The notes below the pieces were generated by a model that did no database searches, was not told the DNA's origin, and saw only the letters and a program-made list of their open reading frames with translations. From Lysobacteraceae bacterium SCN 69-320 (GTDB taxonomy: Bacteria > Pseudomonadota > Gammaproteobacteria > Xanthomonadales > Rhodanobacteraceae): 64,000 nucleotides of DNA. The position numbers were made by a program, and so were the translations under genes. Numbering within the stretch: position 1 is the first letter of the stretch; each line of letters opens with the position of its first letter. Where the stretch lies: contig MEFP01000002.1 of assembly GCA_001725155.1 (NCBI GenBank), positions 289,050 through 353,049 on the forward strand, given 5' to 3'. Of this stretch, positions 52,965-62,947 are shown in pieces.

Positions 52965-54623
52965 TCAGCGTTGCGTGGCGAATTCGGGCGACATGGCGGC
53001 GACCTGCAGCAGCGAGCGTGCCTTCTCGCTCGCCGAGGCGCCGTTCATGAAACTCAGCATGTTGATCAGGGTGGTGCGGGTGTTGGCCGTCATCTGGCCG
53101 TAGAACATGCGCTTGTTGACCTCGTCGACCATGGCCGTCGGCGTGGCCAGGCTGGTCAATGCGGTCACGTCGATCAGTGGCCGGTCGGTCGGCGGATTGG
53201 TCATGCCGGCGTAATAGCGGAAGGTGTAGTCGGCCAGGCTGTTGGAGATCGTGTAGGTCGAGCCTTCGTTGATGATCTGCATCTCCGGCGCATACAGATT
53301 GGCGTTGGCGATCGCGCCCGGGGGCTGGTAGTCCGGCTCGTAGAAATTGAACACGGTCGCTGCGCCGAGCGGACGCTGGCCGTAGACCGGAAACGGGTTG
53401 GTCATGCCCATGCGGATCTCGCCGTAGGCGGTCGCCGCCGGCAGCTGGAAATCCCAGGCGCGCAGCACGGCGGTCAGGCGCAGCAGCGGCTCGCGGATCT
53501 TGCCGAAGCTGGCCGGCGGATTGGCCGCACGCGCTTCCGGATCGAGCAGGATCTGGCGGATCACCGCGCCGAGGTCGCCGCGCTCGCCGTCGCCGTTGTT
53601 GTTGAACTTCTGCGCGACGCGCGTGATGTAGGCCGGCGACGGGTTGCTGGTCGTGAAGCGCTGGATCAGCTGTCGCGCCATGAACGGCGCGACGTTGGCG
53701 TGGGAGGCCAGCAGGTTCAGGCCGTCGCGCACGTCGGCCGCGCAGGTCTGCCCGGCCGCGATCGTCGTGCCGCCGACGACGGTCTTGAGCGTGGTGTCGT
53801 GCTCGGTCGCCACGCAGGACATCGGCAGATAGGTGTTGGTGCCGCCGAACAGGTTGGTGCCGGCGTTGTTGTAGGCGAAGCCCGTGAATACCTTGGCGTA
53901 GTTGCTGATGACGTTCTGGTCGTAGGTCGGTATCGGCTGGCCGGCCTGCAGCAACGGCGAGTAGTCGAGGTTGCGTTCGACCAGGCCGATCGAGAACAGC
54001 TGCATGACTTCGCGTGCGTAGTTCTCGTCGGGCTCGCGGCCGGTGGCCGCCTTGCGGTTGCGGAAGTGGCTCAGGAACTTGCCCATCGAGGGGTTGTAGC
54101 TGACCTCGTCGAGCAGGGTGCGGTAGTAGCCGAAGGCATTGCGCGCGAGCAGGTCCCAGTACTCGCTCATCTGGATCGGTTCGCCGCTGATCGCGCCGTT
54201 GCTGTCGGAGATCACGAAGATCTGCGACAGCGCCCAGGCGGCGCGCTGGCGCAACTGGTCGGGACCGGTCGCGGCGGTGTGGAACCAGCGGCTCAGGCGC
54301 TGGTTCTGGCCGATCGCGTCGCCGGTGCCGGCTGCGGTCATCGCGGCGCTGACGGCTTCCATGTGCGGTCGCGCCGCGGTCATCGGCACCGCGTTGATCT
54401 GCTGGTCTATCCAGGCCGAATAGCCGATCTGGCGCAGCCTGGCGATATCGGTCGTGCTGGGGCCGAAGGTGGCCTGGGTCAGGAAGCGGGCGGCTTCTCC
54501 ATCCGTGGCCGGAATGTCGGTGGCGGGTTCGAAGCCGGACTTGAAGAAGGTGCGCGCCTGCGCGGCGGGCGTGACGAAGGCGGCGCAGAGCAGCAGCGCG
54601 CCGCAGCGGCGGGTCAGAGACAT
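52965..54623 (-). CDS. DUF1800 family exported protein
   Basis: A 552-residue protein with a Sec signal peptide (residues 1-23). The mature start is RTFFKSGFE. The DUF1800 domain covers the rest: ARFLTQATFGPSTTDIARLR, then QRAAWALSQIFVISDSNG, FRNRKAATGREPDENYAREV and MQLFSIGL. The late KIREPLLRLTAVLRAWDF is also typical. ATG 54623 has GGGGAAA about 9 bases upstream; the longer frame to 55052 is not supported. It forms an operon with the DUF1501 gene; the function of the pair has not been determined. Confidence 0.9.
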   Translation of the reverse strand: MSLTRRCGALLLCAAFVTPAAQARTFFKSGFEPATDIPATDGEAARFLTQATFGPSTTDIARLRQIGYSAWIDQQINAVPMTAARPHMEAVSAAMTAAGTGDAIGQNQRLSRWFHTAATGPDQLRQRAAWALSQIFVISDSNGAISGEPIQMSEYWDLLARNAFGYYRTLLDEVSYNPSMGKFLSHFRNRKAATGREPDENYAREVMQLFSIGLVERNLDYSPLLQAGQPIPTYDQNVISNYAKVFTGFAYNNAGTNLFGGTNTYLPMSCVATEHDTTLKTVVGGTTIAAGQTCAADVRDGLNLLASHANVAPFMARQLIQRFTTSNPSPAYITRVAQKFNNNGDGERGDLGAVIRQILLDPEARAANPPASFGKIREPLLRLTAVLRAWDFQLPAATAYGEIRMGMTNPFPVYGQRPLGAATVFNFYEPDYQPPGAIANANLYAPEMQIINEGSTYTISNSLADYTFRYYAGMTNPPTDRPLIDVTALTSLATPTAMVDEVNKRMFYGQMTANTRTTLINMLSFMNGASASEKARSLLQVAAMSPEFATQR

Positions 54624-55355
54624 GATGGTTTCCCCGGAACTGGCCGGCACACGATACGCGCGGCGCGTGCGCGGCTTCGTGACCGCGCGCACGCGCAGAA
54701 TGAAACGCCGCTGAACGGTAGCGCCTGACCTACCCTGCGGTAGGCCGCCCGGCGCAGTGCGGCGGCCGGCGCCCCGATTGCGGCACATAGTGACAATTTC
54801 AGTCGCCGCATCCGTGTTGTGCGCGAGCTGCCGGGACCGTCGTTGGCGATCCGGCGCCGCGGATGCGGCGTTGCCGGCCGTTGGCGCGGTCGTCGCAACG
54901 CGGTCGCCGTCGCACGATGCGGCGAGCCGTCCTCGTTCGTGCGGAAACTGCCGGCGGGCGCGGCGGCGTGCGCTGCGTCCGGGGCGGCCTTGCGCGCCGG
55001 GCCCGATGCCCTGGTCGTGATGCCTCGCGCGGCAATCGCGAGGCATCGGCACGCGCTCGCGATCAGCGCCGAAGCGGCCAGTGCAGGGTGAGCGCGTCGT
55101 TGCGAATTCCGCGGCCGGCGGTCGTAGCGCTTTTTTACAAATTCGATTTTCTCATCGGTGCGGCACGGCGTGCTTGCGTCGGCTCGCGGCGATTTTTTGC
55201 AGGACGTCGCGGCGAAATCGCAACGGCGACGATGGCGGTGCGACGGCAGGGAGGGAAAATCGCGCTTCGTTCGTCGCGAGCGAGCGTCGCTTTTGTCACG
55301 AATCGCTACATCGTTTCCCGTAGCCACTCACAGACCAAGCCCCTATCATTGCGGT
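54624..55355. other. Large divergent intergenic region (732 bases)
   Basis: It lies between the DUF1800 gene (minus) and the response regulator gene (plus). Open frames cross it on both strands, but none shows a ribosome site, signal peptide or domain. A relatively AT-rich patch at about 55128-55152 (gcgcttttttacaaattcga) may belong to a promoter. Confidence 0.5.
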
Positions 55356-56063
55356 ATGAGCTCCCGTTCCGCCGCGCTTCAGTCTTCGTCTCTGCACGTA
55401 GCCCTCGTCGAGGACGATGCGGAACTGCGCGACGCCATACTCGCTCCGGCCCTGCGCGCCGACGGCTGCAGCGTCGTCGTCGCGGGCAGCGCTGCCGAAT
55501 TGTACCGGGCGATGCTCGACCGCATGCCCGACATCGTCGTGCTCGACATCCGTCTGCCGGACCAGAGCGGCTTCGAGGTCGCGCGCTATCTGCGCGGAAA
55601 CTCCACGGTCGGCATCGTCATGCTGACCGGCCGCGTGACCGCCGCCGATCGCGTGCGCGGCCTCGATCTCGGTGCCGATGCGTATCTGACCAAGCCCGTC
55701 GACGCAACCGTCGTCTGCGCGACGGTGCGCAGCGTCGCGCGCCGGCTCGCCACGCCGTGCAGCAATGGCGGCGGTGCCTGGGCCCTCGGCGCGGACGGCT
55801 GGCGACTGATCGCGCCGGACGGCGTGACGGTAGATCTGAGCGCCACCGAGCGTGTGCTGCTGCAGATGCTGTTCGCTTCCGCGAACTCGACGGTGCAGCG
55901 CGACACGCTGATCGCGGCGCTGGCCGACGATACCGATACGTTCGATCCGCATCGTCTGGACATGGTCATGCATCGCCTGCGCCGCAAACTCGTCGACAGC
56001 GGCATGCCGGCATTGCCGCTGCATACGGTGCGCGGCGTCGGCTACGTGCTGGTGCCGGGCTGA
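55356..56063 (+). CDS. Response regulator, OmpR-like (REC + winged helix)
   Basis: A 235-residue regulator. The receiver has acidic residues E19/D20/D21, phospho-acceptor D64 (VVLDIRLPDQSG), T91 and K113. The C-terminal winged helix shows LSATERVLLQMLFASANSTV, then LDMVMHRLRRKLVDSG and TVRGVGYVLVPG. ATG 55356 follows a frame open from 55158 whose first part is not protein-like. The histidine kinase encoded 81 bases downstream is the likely partner. Confidence 0.9.
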   Translation: MSSRSAALQSSSLHVALVEDDAELRDAILAPALRADGCSVVVAGSAAELYRAMLDRMPDIVVLDIRLPDQSGFEVARYLRGNSTVGIVMLTGRVTAADRVRGLDLGADAYLTKPVDATVVCATVRSVARRLATPCSNGGGAWALGADGWRLIAPDGVTVDLSATERVLLQMLFASANSTVQRDTLIAALADDTDTFDPHRLDMVMHRLRRKLVDSGMPALPLHTVRGVGYVLVPG

Positions 56064-56144
56064 TGAATCGCAAGCAACGCCTGCGGACCTTGGGGAACGA
56101 GTCCGTGGCGACCGGGTAGGAAGGCGGCAAACAGGGGAAAGGAC

Positions 56145-57557
56145 ATGGCTGACGGATTCGTGGTCGCGCGGGGCTGGCGTGCCGGGTTGAACTGGCTGCG
56201 CAACGTGCCCGTCGCCGACGAGGTGGATCGGCGCAACGCGCCGACCCTGCTGGTCGTGCTGCTGATGCTGGCGGTGTTTCCTCCGCTGACCTGGCTGTAT
56301 CGCGCGCTGTTCAGCGGTGTGCCCTGGCGGCCTGCGGAATTCGGCGCCATGCTCGGCAGCCTCGGCCTGAGCCTGCTGGCCGCGGTCTGCATCCTGCTGA
56401 TCCGCCGCGGGCGCTTCCAGCTCGCGCTGCGTCTGCTGCTCGGCGCCGTCGCCGTGCTGCTGATGGATGCCTACGCCAGTCAGGGCTTGGCGGCGAACCG
56501 CTTTGAGGCGCCGATACAAGTGGTCTGGCTCGTGATCGCCGGATTGATGGCGGGCCGGCACGTACTCTGGCTGCTGTACCTGTGGATGGCCGTGGCCTTC
56601 GCGATCGGTTGCTGGCACGACGCGCGCGCGGCAACCAATCCGGATCCGAGCCTGGCGCTCGCGGTCGATGCGGTGATCAGCATGCTGATCTTCCTGTTCA
56701 TTGCGATAGTGGTCGATCGCAGCAGCGTGGCGCTGCGCGAAAGCCTGGCGTCGGCGCGGGCGCGCGGCGACGAGCTCGCGCAGGCCAAGACCCGGCTCGA
56801 AGCCGAAGTCGTCGAGCGCGAGCGCCTGTACAACCAGCTCGTGCACTCGCAGAAAGTCGAAGCGGTGGGACGGCTCGCCGCCGGCGTCGCGCACGACTTC
56901 AATCATCTGCTGACCCTCGTGCTCGGCTACGCGGCGCGCGGCATGGCCGCCGACGGCGAGGAGCCGATGCGCGCGGCGCTGGCCGGCGTCGAGTCCGCGG
57001 CGCGCCGTGCCAGCGCGGTCAGCCGCAAGCTGACGAACTTCAGCCACCGCGGCAACGCCGTGCCCGAGACCTTCGACGTCAACACCGCGCTCGCGGAAAT
57101 GCAGCCCATGCTGCATCAGCTTTTCGGGCCCGACGTGCGCCTCGCGTTCGAGCCGGCGCCTTTGGCGCAGGACATCCGCATGGACCGCAGCGAGTTCGAG
57201 CTGGTCGTGCTGAACCTGGCCGCCAACGCGAACACGGCCATGCCCGACGGCGGCCGCTTCACGATCGCCGTGCAGGCCAGGCCTTCGGCGCGCGTCGCGC
57301 TGTCGTTCAACGACAGCGGGCGCGGCATGGACGAAGCCGTACGACAGCGTGTGTTCGAGCCGTTCTTCACGACCAGCGCCGATGGACAGGGCAGCGGTCT
57401 GGGCCTGGCGGTCGTCGGCGAGATCGTGTCGGTCTGCGGCGGCAGTCTCGACGTCGACAGCGCACCGGGTCGAGGAACGACGTTCCACATCACGCTGCCG
57501 CTGGCGGTTGCTGCCGCGGATACGTCGGGCGAGATGCCCAGGGCGGTGAATGCCTGA
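56145..57557 (+). CDS. Membrane sensor histidine kinase
   Basis: A 470-residue kinase. Five or six membrane helices fill residues 32-190 (for example APTLLVVLLMLAVFPPLTWL), without a large periplasmic domain, so it may sense a membrane or intramembrane signal. A coiled coil (195-235) leads to the H box VGRLAAGVAHDFNHLLTLVL with H250. The ATPase domain has LNLAANANTAMPDG, NDSGRGMD and EPFFTTSADGQGSGLGLAVV. GGGGAAAGG lies just before ATG 56145. It pairs with the upstream OmpR-like regulator. Confidence 0.92.
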   Translation: MADGFVVARGWRAGLNWLRNVPVADEVDRRNAPTLLVVLLMLAVFPPLTWLYRALFSGVPWRPAEFGAMLGSLGLSLLAAVCILLIRRGRFQLALRLLLGAVAVLLMDAYASQGLAANRFEAPIQVVWLVIAGLMAGRHVLWLLYLWMAVAFAIGCWHDARAATNPDPSLALAVDAVISMLIFLFIAIVVDRSSVALRESLASARARGDELAQAKTRLEAEVVERERLYNQLVHSQKVEAVGRLAAGVAHDFNHLLTLVLGYAARGMAADGEEPMRAALAGVESAARRASAVSRKLTNFSHRGNAVPETFDVNTALAEMQPMLHQLFGPDVRLAFEPAPLAQDIRMDRSEFELVVLNLAANANTAMPDGGRFTIAVQARPSARVALSFNDSGRGMDEAVRQRVFEPFFTTSADGQGSGLGLAVVGEIVSVCGGSLDVDSAPGRGTTFHITLPLAVAAADTSGEMPRAVNA

Positions 57558-57923
57558 TGCGCAAGGACCTGCGCGGCGTTTGGTGAAAGAAAAGTAACAA
57601 TGGCGACGCAGCTTCGGTGAGCAGGGCACCGGAGCCGCGCTGCCGCCTTGCCGCTGTGCGCCGCATCACCGATGCGGCGTGACGGCGCCACGGCGAATCT
57701 GCAGGTAATCCCGGCGTTTTTTGCGATTTCCGCTTCTGCGCGGCGGCGTCTCCGTGCGCGCGGATGGATTCGCATCGCCACCATCGACCGGCTTGCGCGT
57801 GAGATTGCGTGAGTTTTCGTGAGGGGGTGCGCATGGCCCGTTACCGAGGAATTAACGATCCTTGCGCCCGATAACGCTGCTAACAATGCAGCGATTGTTG
57901 CAACTCTACAGAGGGACCGAGTC
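57558..57923. promoter_or_regulatory. Upstream region of the DUF11-repeat gene
   Basis: These 366 bases contain a short perfect hairpin (CGCCGCATC-ACC-GATGCGGCG, 57659-57679) that may end the histidine kinase transcript. Downstream is a long leader before the repeat protein, with GAGGGA 9 bases before its ATG. No operator is recognisable. Confidence 0.45.
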
Positions 57924-60900
57924 ATGTCATCAACCCCAGCTGAAAGGACTGTTTCAGCGCGTCCGCGACAAAGTCGCGCGCGGGCGTGGCTAGCGCTGCT
58001 GGCACTGCCGTTCTGTATGTCGGCCTTCGCCGAAGGCAGCCGCACGCTGTATCCGAGCACCTACAACGCCGCCGGTTCGCGCGGCGTGCTCGATGCCAGC
58101 AACGCCACCAATTTCGCCGGGGTCGCGGCGGGCAATCAGTTCCTTTACGTCTATGCGCGCGCGGGCGAGAACATCCTGCTCGGCTCGCGCAACCGCAGCA
58201 ACGGCGGCGACGTCTTCGTCTACAACCCGCAGTCCTTCGGGGCGAAGGGTTCGGAGACGATTCCGGGCACGGCCAACTTCAGCTGCAGCAGCCAGGCCGG
58301 CCGCGGCACGATCGCCACGCGTGCGCAGGAGCTGGCAGGTCCGAACAGCGCCGACGGCACGGCCACGGTCACCAACGGCTTCACGCCGTGTTCGTACGTC
58401 GCGCCGAGCACCGGCATCTACGGCGTGCGCTTCACCGGCGCGACCAGCGGCGGTGCGACCAACAATGCCTCGGTCGCGACGCCGCAGATCCTGCAGAACA
58501 ACCTGACCTCGGCCTGGGACGTGACCGTGCGTGCGAGCGCATCGTCGCTGACCGATCTGAACGGGCGTCTGTTCACCTATGCGTGGACGATCTACAACAA
58601 CGCCAACGGCCGCCAGCTCTACAACGATCTGTACTACGTCTCGCTGGACGGCTATCGCTACCGGCAGAGCTTCCGCGGTCTGGATCCGAACCGCGCGGCG
58701 TTCTATGCCAATGCGGCGGGCTTCATCGACACCAACGGCTCGGCGCTGTATCACGACTACCGCGGCGCGAATGCGGCCTCCACCGGCGGTCCTTCGGGCA
58801 CGGCCGGCGTGACCGCGCAGGCGCCGCAGTACCCGATCTTCTTCAGCGACGTCTCGCCGAGCGGCCCGAACGACACCGAAGTCAACCGCGTGCTCAGCGC
58901 ACTGGCGATTCCGGCCGTGCCGGCTGCGCCGCAGCTGAACTCGCCGACCTTCGTCGGCAACCTTGGCGGCAACAGCTCGACCTATTCCACGGGCGGCATC
59001 TTCACGTTCAACACGGTCAACACGCTGACCTATGAAATCGTGGTCAGCCGCGATGGCATCGACTTCGATCCGGCCAATCCGCTGAACCGCGTGCTGACCG
59101 GCATCGCACTGACCGGTACCCACAGCGTGCTGTGGGACGGCCGCGACAACAGCAACACGCCGTTCCCTGCCGGCAACTACACCTTCCGCATCACCGGCCG
59201 CAACGGCGAAATCCACTTCCCGATGGTCGACGTCGAAGCCAACGTCAAGGGCGGCCCGACCCTGGCCAAGCTCAACGGCTCGCAGGACACGATCGTCTAC
59301 TACGACGACCGCGGCTACCGCGCGGCCAACGGCACGCTGATCGGCGCGCTCAACGGCCATCTCTGCGGCGCCGGCAGCCTGATCGCCCAGCCGGTACCGA
59401 GCTATTCGCTGCTCGGCGTCGACTCGGCCAATGCCAACCTCGGCGGCACCGGCAACTACTACCGTTCCTGGGGCGGGTCCAACGACGACAACAGCGACTG
59501 CAACAACAGCGCGAACGAGTATTTCGGCACGGCCAAGGGCCTGGACCTCTGGGCACTGGAAAAGACGCCGCAGTTCAATGAGCCGGTCGTCATCGTGCCG
59601 CCGACCGTGGGTGTCGACGTGACCACCCAGGTCAGCGTCAGCTCGTCGGTCATCAGCGGCGGCACGGCCTACGGCAGCTTCGTCTTCAGCAACGCCGGCG
59701 ACACCACCGCCACCGGCGTGACCTATACCGTCGCCCTCGGCAATCCGGCGACGCCGACGACCTGTCCGGCCGCGGTCACGTTCTCGCTGGTTCCCGGCGG
59801 CGTCACCGCGACCTACAACCCGGCCCCGGCCTGCACGATCACCTTCACCGGCATGCCGACCAGCCTGACGCCGGGCCAGTCGCTGACGTTCAACTTCAAC
59901 TACGTCGTCGCGCCGACCAACCCGGGTCCGATTCCGATCACGACGACGATCGCCGCGACGAATGAAACGGTCGGCGCTCCGGCCCCGAACACCGCCACCG
60001 CGCAGACCCTCGTCGCCAAGCCCATCATCGACGTCGTCAAGAGTTCGACGCCGGCTGCGGGCTCGCAGGTCAACATCGGCGACACGATCACCTACACGCT
60101 CAACGTCACCGTCGCCAACGCGCCGCTGGTGACCACGTTGAACCTGGCCGACACGCTCGGCACGGGCCTGACCTTCGGTAGCGTGACCAGCGCGGGCAGC
60201 TTCACGTGCAGCGGCAGCCTGACCTGCACCTTGCCGGCGGGCACTGCCACCGGCACCTACGCCGTGACCTATACCGCGACCGTGAACAGCTCGGCCGTCG
60301 GCAGCGTCGCCAACAACGTCGTGCCCACGGGCGGCGGCGGGACCAATCCGCCGACCTGCGGCCCGTGCAGCGTTTCCCACAATCTGCCGCCGCCGGTGAT
60401 CTCGGTCGCCAAGAGTTCCAATCCGGCCAGCGGCACGGCCGTGACCACGGGCCAGACCATCACCTATACCCTGACCGCGACGGTCACCGGCGGAACCTTG
60501 AGCGCACCGCTGGTACTGACCGACACCTTGTCGGCCAACCAGACCTTCGGCTCGGTCACGAGCCTCGGCGCGTACAGCTGCACCGGCACCGTGCAGTGCA
60601 CCCTGCCGGTCGGCACGGCACCCGGTACCTACGCGGTCAGCTATACCGCGACGGTCAACGCGAACGCGAGCGGCACGGTCGGCAACAGCGTCGTGGCCAC
60701 GGGCGGCGGCGGTAACCCGCCGACCTGCACGACCTGCACCACCACGCATCCGCTGAATCCGGCCGTCACGGTCGTCAAGACCTCGAATCCGGCCAGCGGA
60801 ACGGCCGTGTCCGCGGGCCAGACCATCACCTACACCCTGACCGCGACGGTCACCAATGCCGCGCTGAGCGCGCCGCTGGTGCTGACCGACACGATCAGCG

Positions 60901-62618
60901 CGAACCAGACGTTCGGCTCGGTCACGAGCCTCGGCGCCTACTCCTGCACGGGCACGGTGCAGTGCACCTTGCCCAGCGGTACGGCGCCGGGAACGTATGC
61001 GGTCAGTTACACCGCGACGGTCAATGCGAATGCGACCGGCTCGGTCGGCAACAGCGTCGCGGCCACGGGCGGCGGCGGCAATCCGCCGACCTGCACGACC
61101 TGCAGCACGACGCATCCGCTGAGCCCGTCCATCGCGGTCGTCAAGACCTCGAACCCGGCCAGCGGCGCGGCCGTGACGGCGGGCCAGACCATCACCTACA
61201 CGCTGACCGCGACAGTCGCCAATGCGTCGCTGAGCGCGCCGCTGGTGCTGACCGACACGCTGAGCGCGAACCAGACCTTCGGTTCCGTCACGAGCGCCGG
61301 CGCCTATGCCTGTACGGGCACGGTGCAGTGCACCCTGCCGATCGGCACGGCGCCGGGCACGTATGCCGTGAGCTATACCGCGACCGTCAACACGAACGCG
61401 ACCGGCACCGTGGGCAACAGCGTCGTGGCTACGGGCGGCGGCGGTAATCCGCCGACCTGCACGACCTGCAGCACGACGCATCCGCTGAATCCGGGCGTCA
61501 CGGTGGTCAAGAGCTCGAACCCGGCCAGCGGCACGGCCGTGGCCGCGGGCCAGACCATCACCTACACCCTGACCGCGACGGTGACCAACGCCGCGCTGAC
61601 CGCGCCGCTGGTGCTGACCGACACCTTGTCGGCCAACCAGACCTTCGGCTCGGTCACGAGCCTCGGCGCCTACTCCTGCACGGGCACGGTGCAGTGCACC
61701 CTGCCCAGCGGCACGGCGCCGGGTACGTATGCCGTCAGCTACACCGCGACGGTCAACACGAACGCGACCGGCACGGTCGGCAACAGTGTCGCGGCGACCG
61801 GCGGTGGCGGCGGCAACCCGCCGGACTGCACGACCTGCAGCACCAGCCATCCGCTGAGCCCGGCTGTCACGGTCGTGAAGACCTCCAATCCGGCCAGCGG
61901 CACGGCGGTCACGCCGGGCCAGACCATCACCTACACCTTGACGGCGACGGTGGCCAACGCCGCGCTGACCGCACCGCTGGTGCTGACCGACACGATCAGT
62001 GCGAACCAGACCTTCGGTTCCGTGACGAGTGCCGGTGCCTATACCTGTACGGGCACGGTGCAGTGCACCCTGCCCAGCGGCACGGCGCCGGGCACGTATG
62101 CCGTCAGCTATACCGCGACGGTCAATGCGAATGCGGCCGGCTCGGTCAACAACAACGTCACCGCGACGGGTGGCGGCGGCAACAATCCGCCGACCTGCAC
62201 GACCTGCAGCACGACGCATCTGCTGGATCCGTCGGTCACGGTCGTCAAGACCTCGAACCCGGCCAGCGGCGCGGCCGTGATTCCTGGCCAGACCATCACC
62301 TACACGCTGACCGCGACCGTGGCCAACGGCGCGCTGACGGCGCCGCTGGTGCTGACCGACACGATCAGTGCGAACCAGACCTTCGGTTCCGTGACGAGTG
62401 CCGGCGCGTATGCCTGTACCGGCTCGGTGCAGTGCACCCTGCCGAGCGGCACGGCGCCGGGCACGTATGCCGTGAGCTATACCGCGACGGTCAATGCGAA
62501 CGCGGCCGGCTCGGTCAACAACAACGTGACCGCAAGCGGCGGCGGCGGAACGAATCCGCCGGACTGCACCGCGTGCAGCACGACGCATCCGCTGGTCAGA
62601 CGATCACCTACACGCTGA
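57924..62618 (+). CDS. Large secreted DUF11-repeat protein, first part (frame ends at a broken repeat)
   Basis: 1564 residues as read. A basic N-region and hydrophobic core (ARAWLALLALPFCMSAFAEG) form a signal peptide. Residues about 35-500 are a unique beta-rich region; it contains a FlgD-like Ig segment (SVLWDGRDNSNTPFPAGNYT). From about residue 720 come tandem 122-124-residue DUF11 repeats, each beginning near GQTITYTLTATV and containing CTGTVQCTLP and a CxxC ending (CTTCSTTHPL). The likely role is a cell-surface or secreted structural/adhesive protein; this is inferred. Translation ends at 62618 only because a repeat is joined out of frame at 62594/62595; the homology continues in other frames to the window end. 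Confidence 0.85.
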   Translation: MSSTPAERTVSARPRQSRARAWLALLALPFCMSAFAEGSRTLYPSTYNAAGSRGVLDASNATNFAGVAAGNQFLYVYARAGENILLGSRNRSNGGDVFVYNPQSFGAKGSETIPGTANFSCSSQAGRGTIATRAQELAGPNSADGTATVTNGFTPCSYVAPSTGIYGVRFTGATSGGATNNASVATPQILQNNLTSAWDVTVRASASSLTDLNGRLFTYAWTIYNNANGRQLYNDLYYVSLDGYRYRQSFRGLDPNRAAFYANAAGFIDTNGSALYHDYRGANAASTGGPSGTAGVTAQAPQYPIFFSDVSPSGPNDTEVNRVLSALAIPAVPAAPQLNSPTFVGNLGGNSSTYSTGGIFTFNTVNTLTYEIVVSRDGIDFDPANPLNRVLTGIALTGTHSVLWDGRDNSNTPFPAGNYTFRITGRNGEIHFPMVDVEANVKGGPTLAKLNGSQDTIVYYDDRGYRAANGTLIGALNGHLCGAGSLIAQPVPSYSLLGVDSANANLGGTGNYYRSWGGSNDDNSDCNNSANEYFGTAKGLDLWALEKTPQFNEPVVIVPPTVGVDVTTQVSVSSSVISGGTAYGSFVFSNAGDTTATGVTYTVALGNPATPTTCPAAVTFSLVPGGVTATYNPAPACTITFTGMPTSLTPGQSLTFNFNYVVAPTNPGPIPITTTIAATNETVGAPAPNTATAQTLVAKPIIDVVKSSTPAAGSQVNIGDTITYTLNVTVANAPLVTTLNLADTLGTGLTFGSVTSAGSFTCSGSLTCTLPAGTATGTYAVTYTATVNSSAVGSVANNVVPTGGGGTNPPTCGPCSVSHNLPPPVISVAKSSNPASGTAVTTGQTITYTLTATVTGGTLSAPLVLTDTLSANQTFGSVTSLGAYSCTGTVQCTLPVGTAPGTYAVSYTATVNANASGTVGNSVVATGGGGNPPTCTTCTTTHPLNPAVTVVKTSNPASGTAVSAGQTITYTLTATVTNAALSAPLVLTDTISANQTFGSVTSLGAYSCTGTVQCTLPSGTAPGTYAVSYTATVNANATGSVGNSVAATGGGGNPPTCTTCSTTHPLSPSIAVVKTSNPASGAAVTAGQTITYTLTATVANASLSAPLVLTDTLSANQTFGSVTSAGAYACTGTVQCTLPIGTAPGTYAVSYTATVNTNATGTVGNSVVATGGGGNPPTCTTCSTTHPLNPGVTVVKSSNPASGTAVAAGQTITYTLTATVTNAALTAPLVLTDTLSANQTFGSVTSLGAYSCTGTVQCTLPSGTAPGTYAVSYTATVNTNATGTVGNSVAATGGGGGNPPDCTTCSTSHPLSPAVTVVKTSNPASGTAVTPGQTITYTLTATVANAALTAPLVLTDTISANQTFGSVTSAGAYTCTGTVQCTLPSGTAPGTYAVSYTATVNANAAGSVNNNVTATGGGGNNPPTCTTCSTTHLLDPSVTVVKTSNPASGAAVIPGQTITYTLTATVANGALTAPLVLTDTISANQTFGSVTSAGAYACTGSVQCTLPSGTAPGTYAVSYTATVNANAAGSVNNNVTASGGGGTNPPDCTACSTTHPLVRRSPTR

Positions 62619-62947
62619 CGGCGACCGTCACGAACGGCACCCTGACCGCACCGCTGGTGCTGACCGACACGATCAGCGCGAACCAGACCTTCGGTTCGGT
62701 CACTAGCACCGGTGCGTATGCCTGTACCGGTTCGGTGCAGTGCACCCTGCCCAGCGGCACGGTGCCGGGAACCTATGCGGTCAGCTATACCGCGACGGTC
62801 AACGCGAACGCGGCCGGCTCGGTCAACAACAACGTGACCGCAAGCGGCGGCGGCGGAACGAATCCGCCGGACTGCACCGCGTGCAGCACGACGCATCCGC
62901 TGGCGGTACGGCCGTGCTGCCGGGCCAGACGATCACCTATACGCTGA
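62597..62947 (+). pseudogene. DUF11-repeat protein, middle part in a shifted frame
   Basis: From 62597 the repeat sequence QTITYTLTATVTNGTLTAPL continues in a different frame from the upstream part. It covers one repeat up to CTACSTTHPL (62902), then is thrown out of frame again and stops at 62947. It has no start of its own, so it would not be translated unless the two junctions are artefacts. Confidence 0.75.

Noticed and set aside
54614..55327. A 237-codon minus-strand frame in the large intergenic region before the response regulator
   Set aside because: It has an Arg/Ala-rich composition typical of random high-GC frames, overlaps the DUF1800 start region and has no domain or ribosome site.
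57990..62588. A 1532-codon minus-strand open frame opposite the DUF11 repeats
   Set aside because: It is Arg/Ala/Gly-rich with the period of the repeats, and the plus strand has a signal peptide, ribosome site and known domains.
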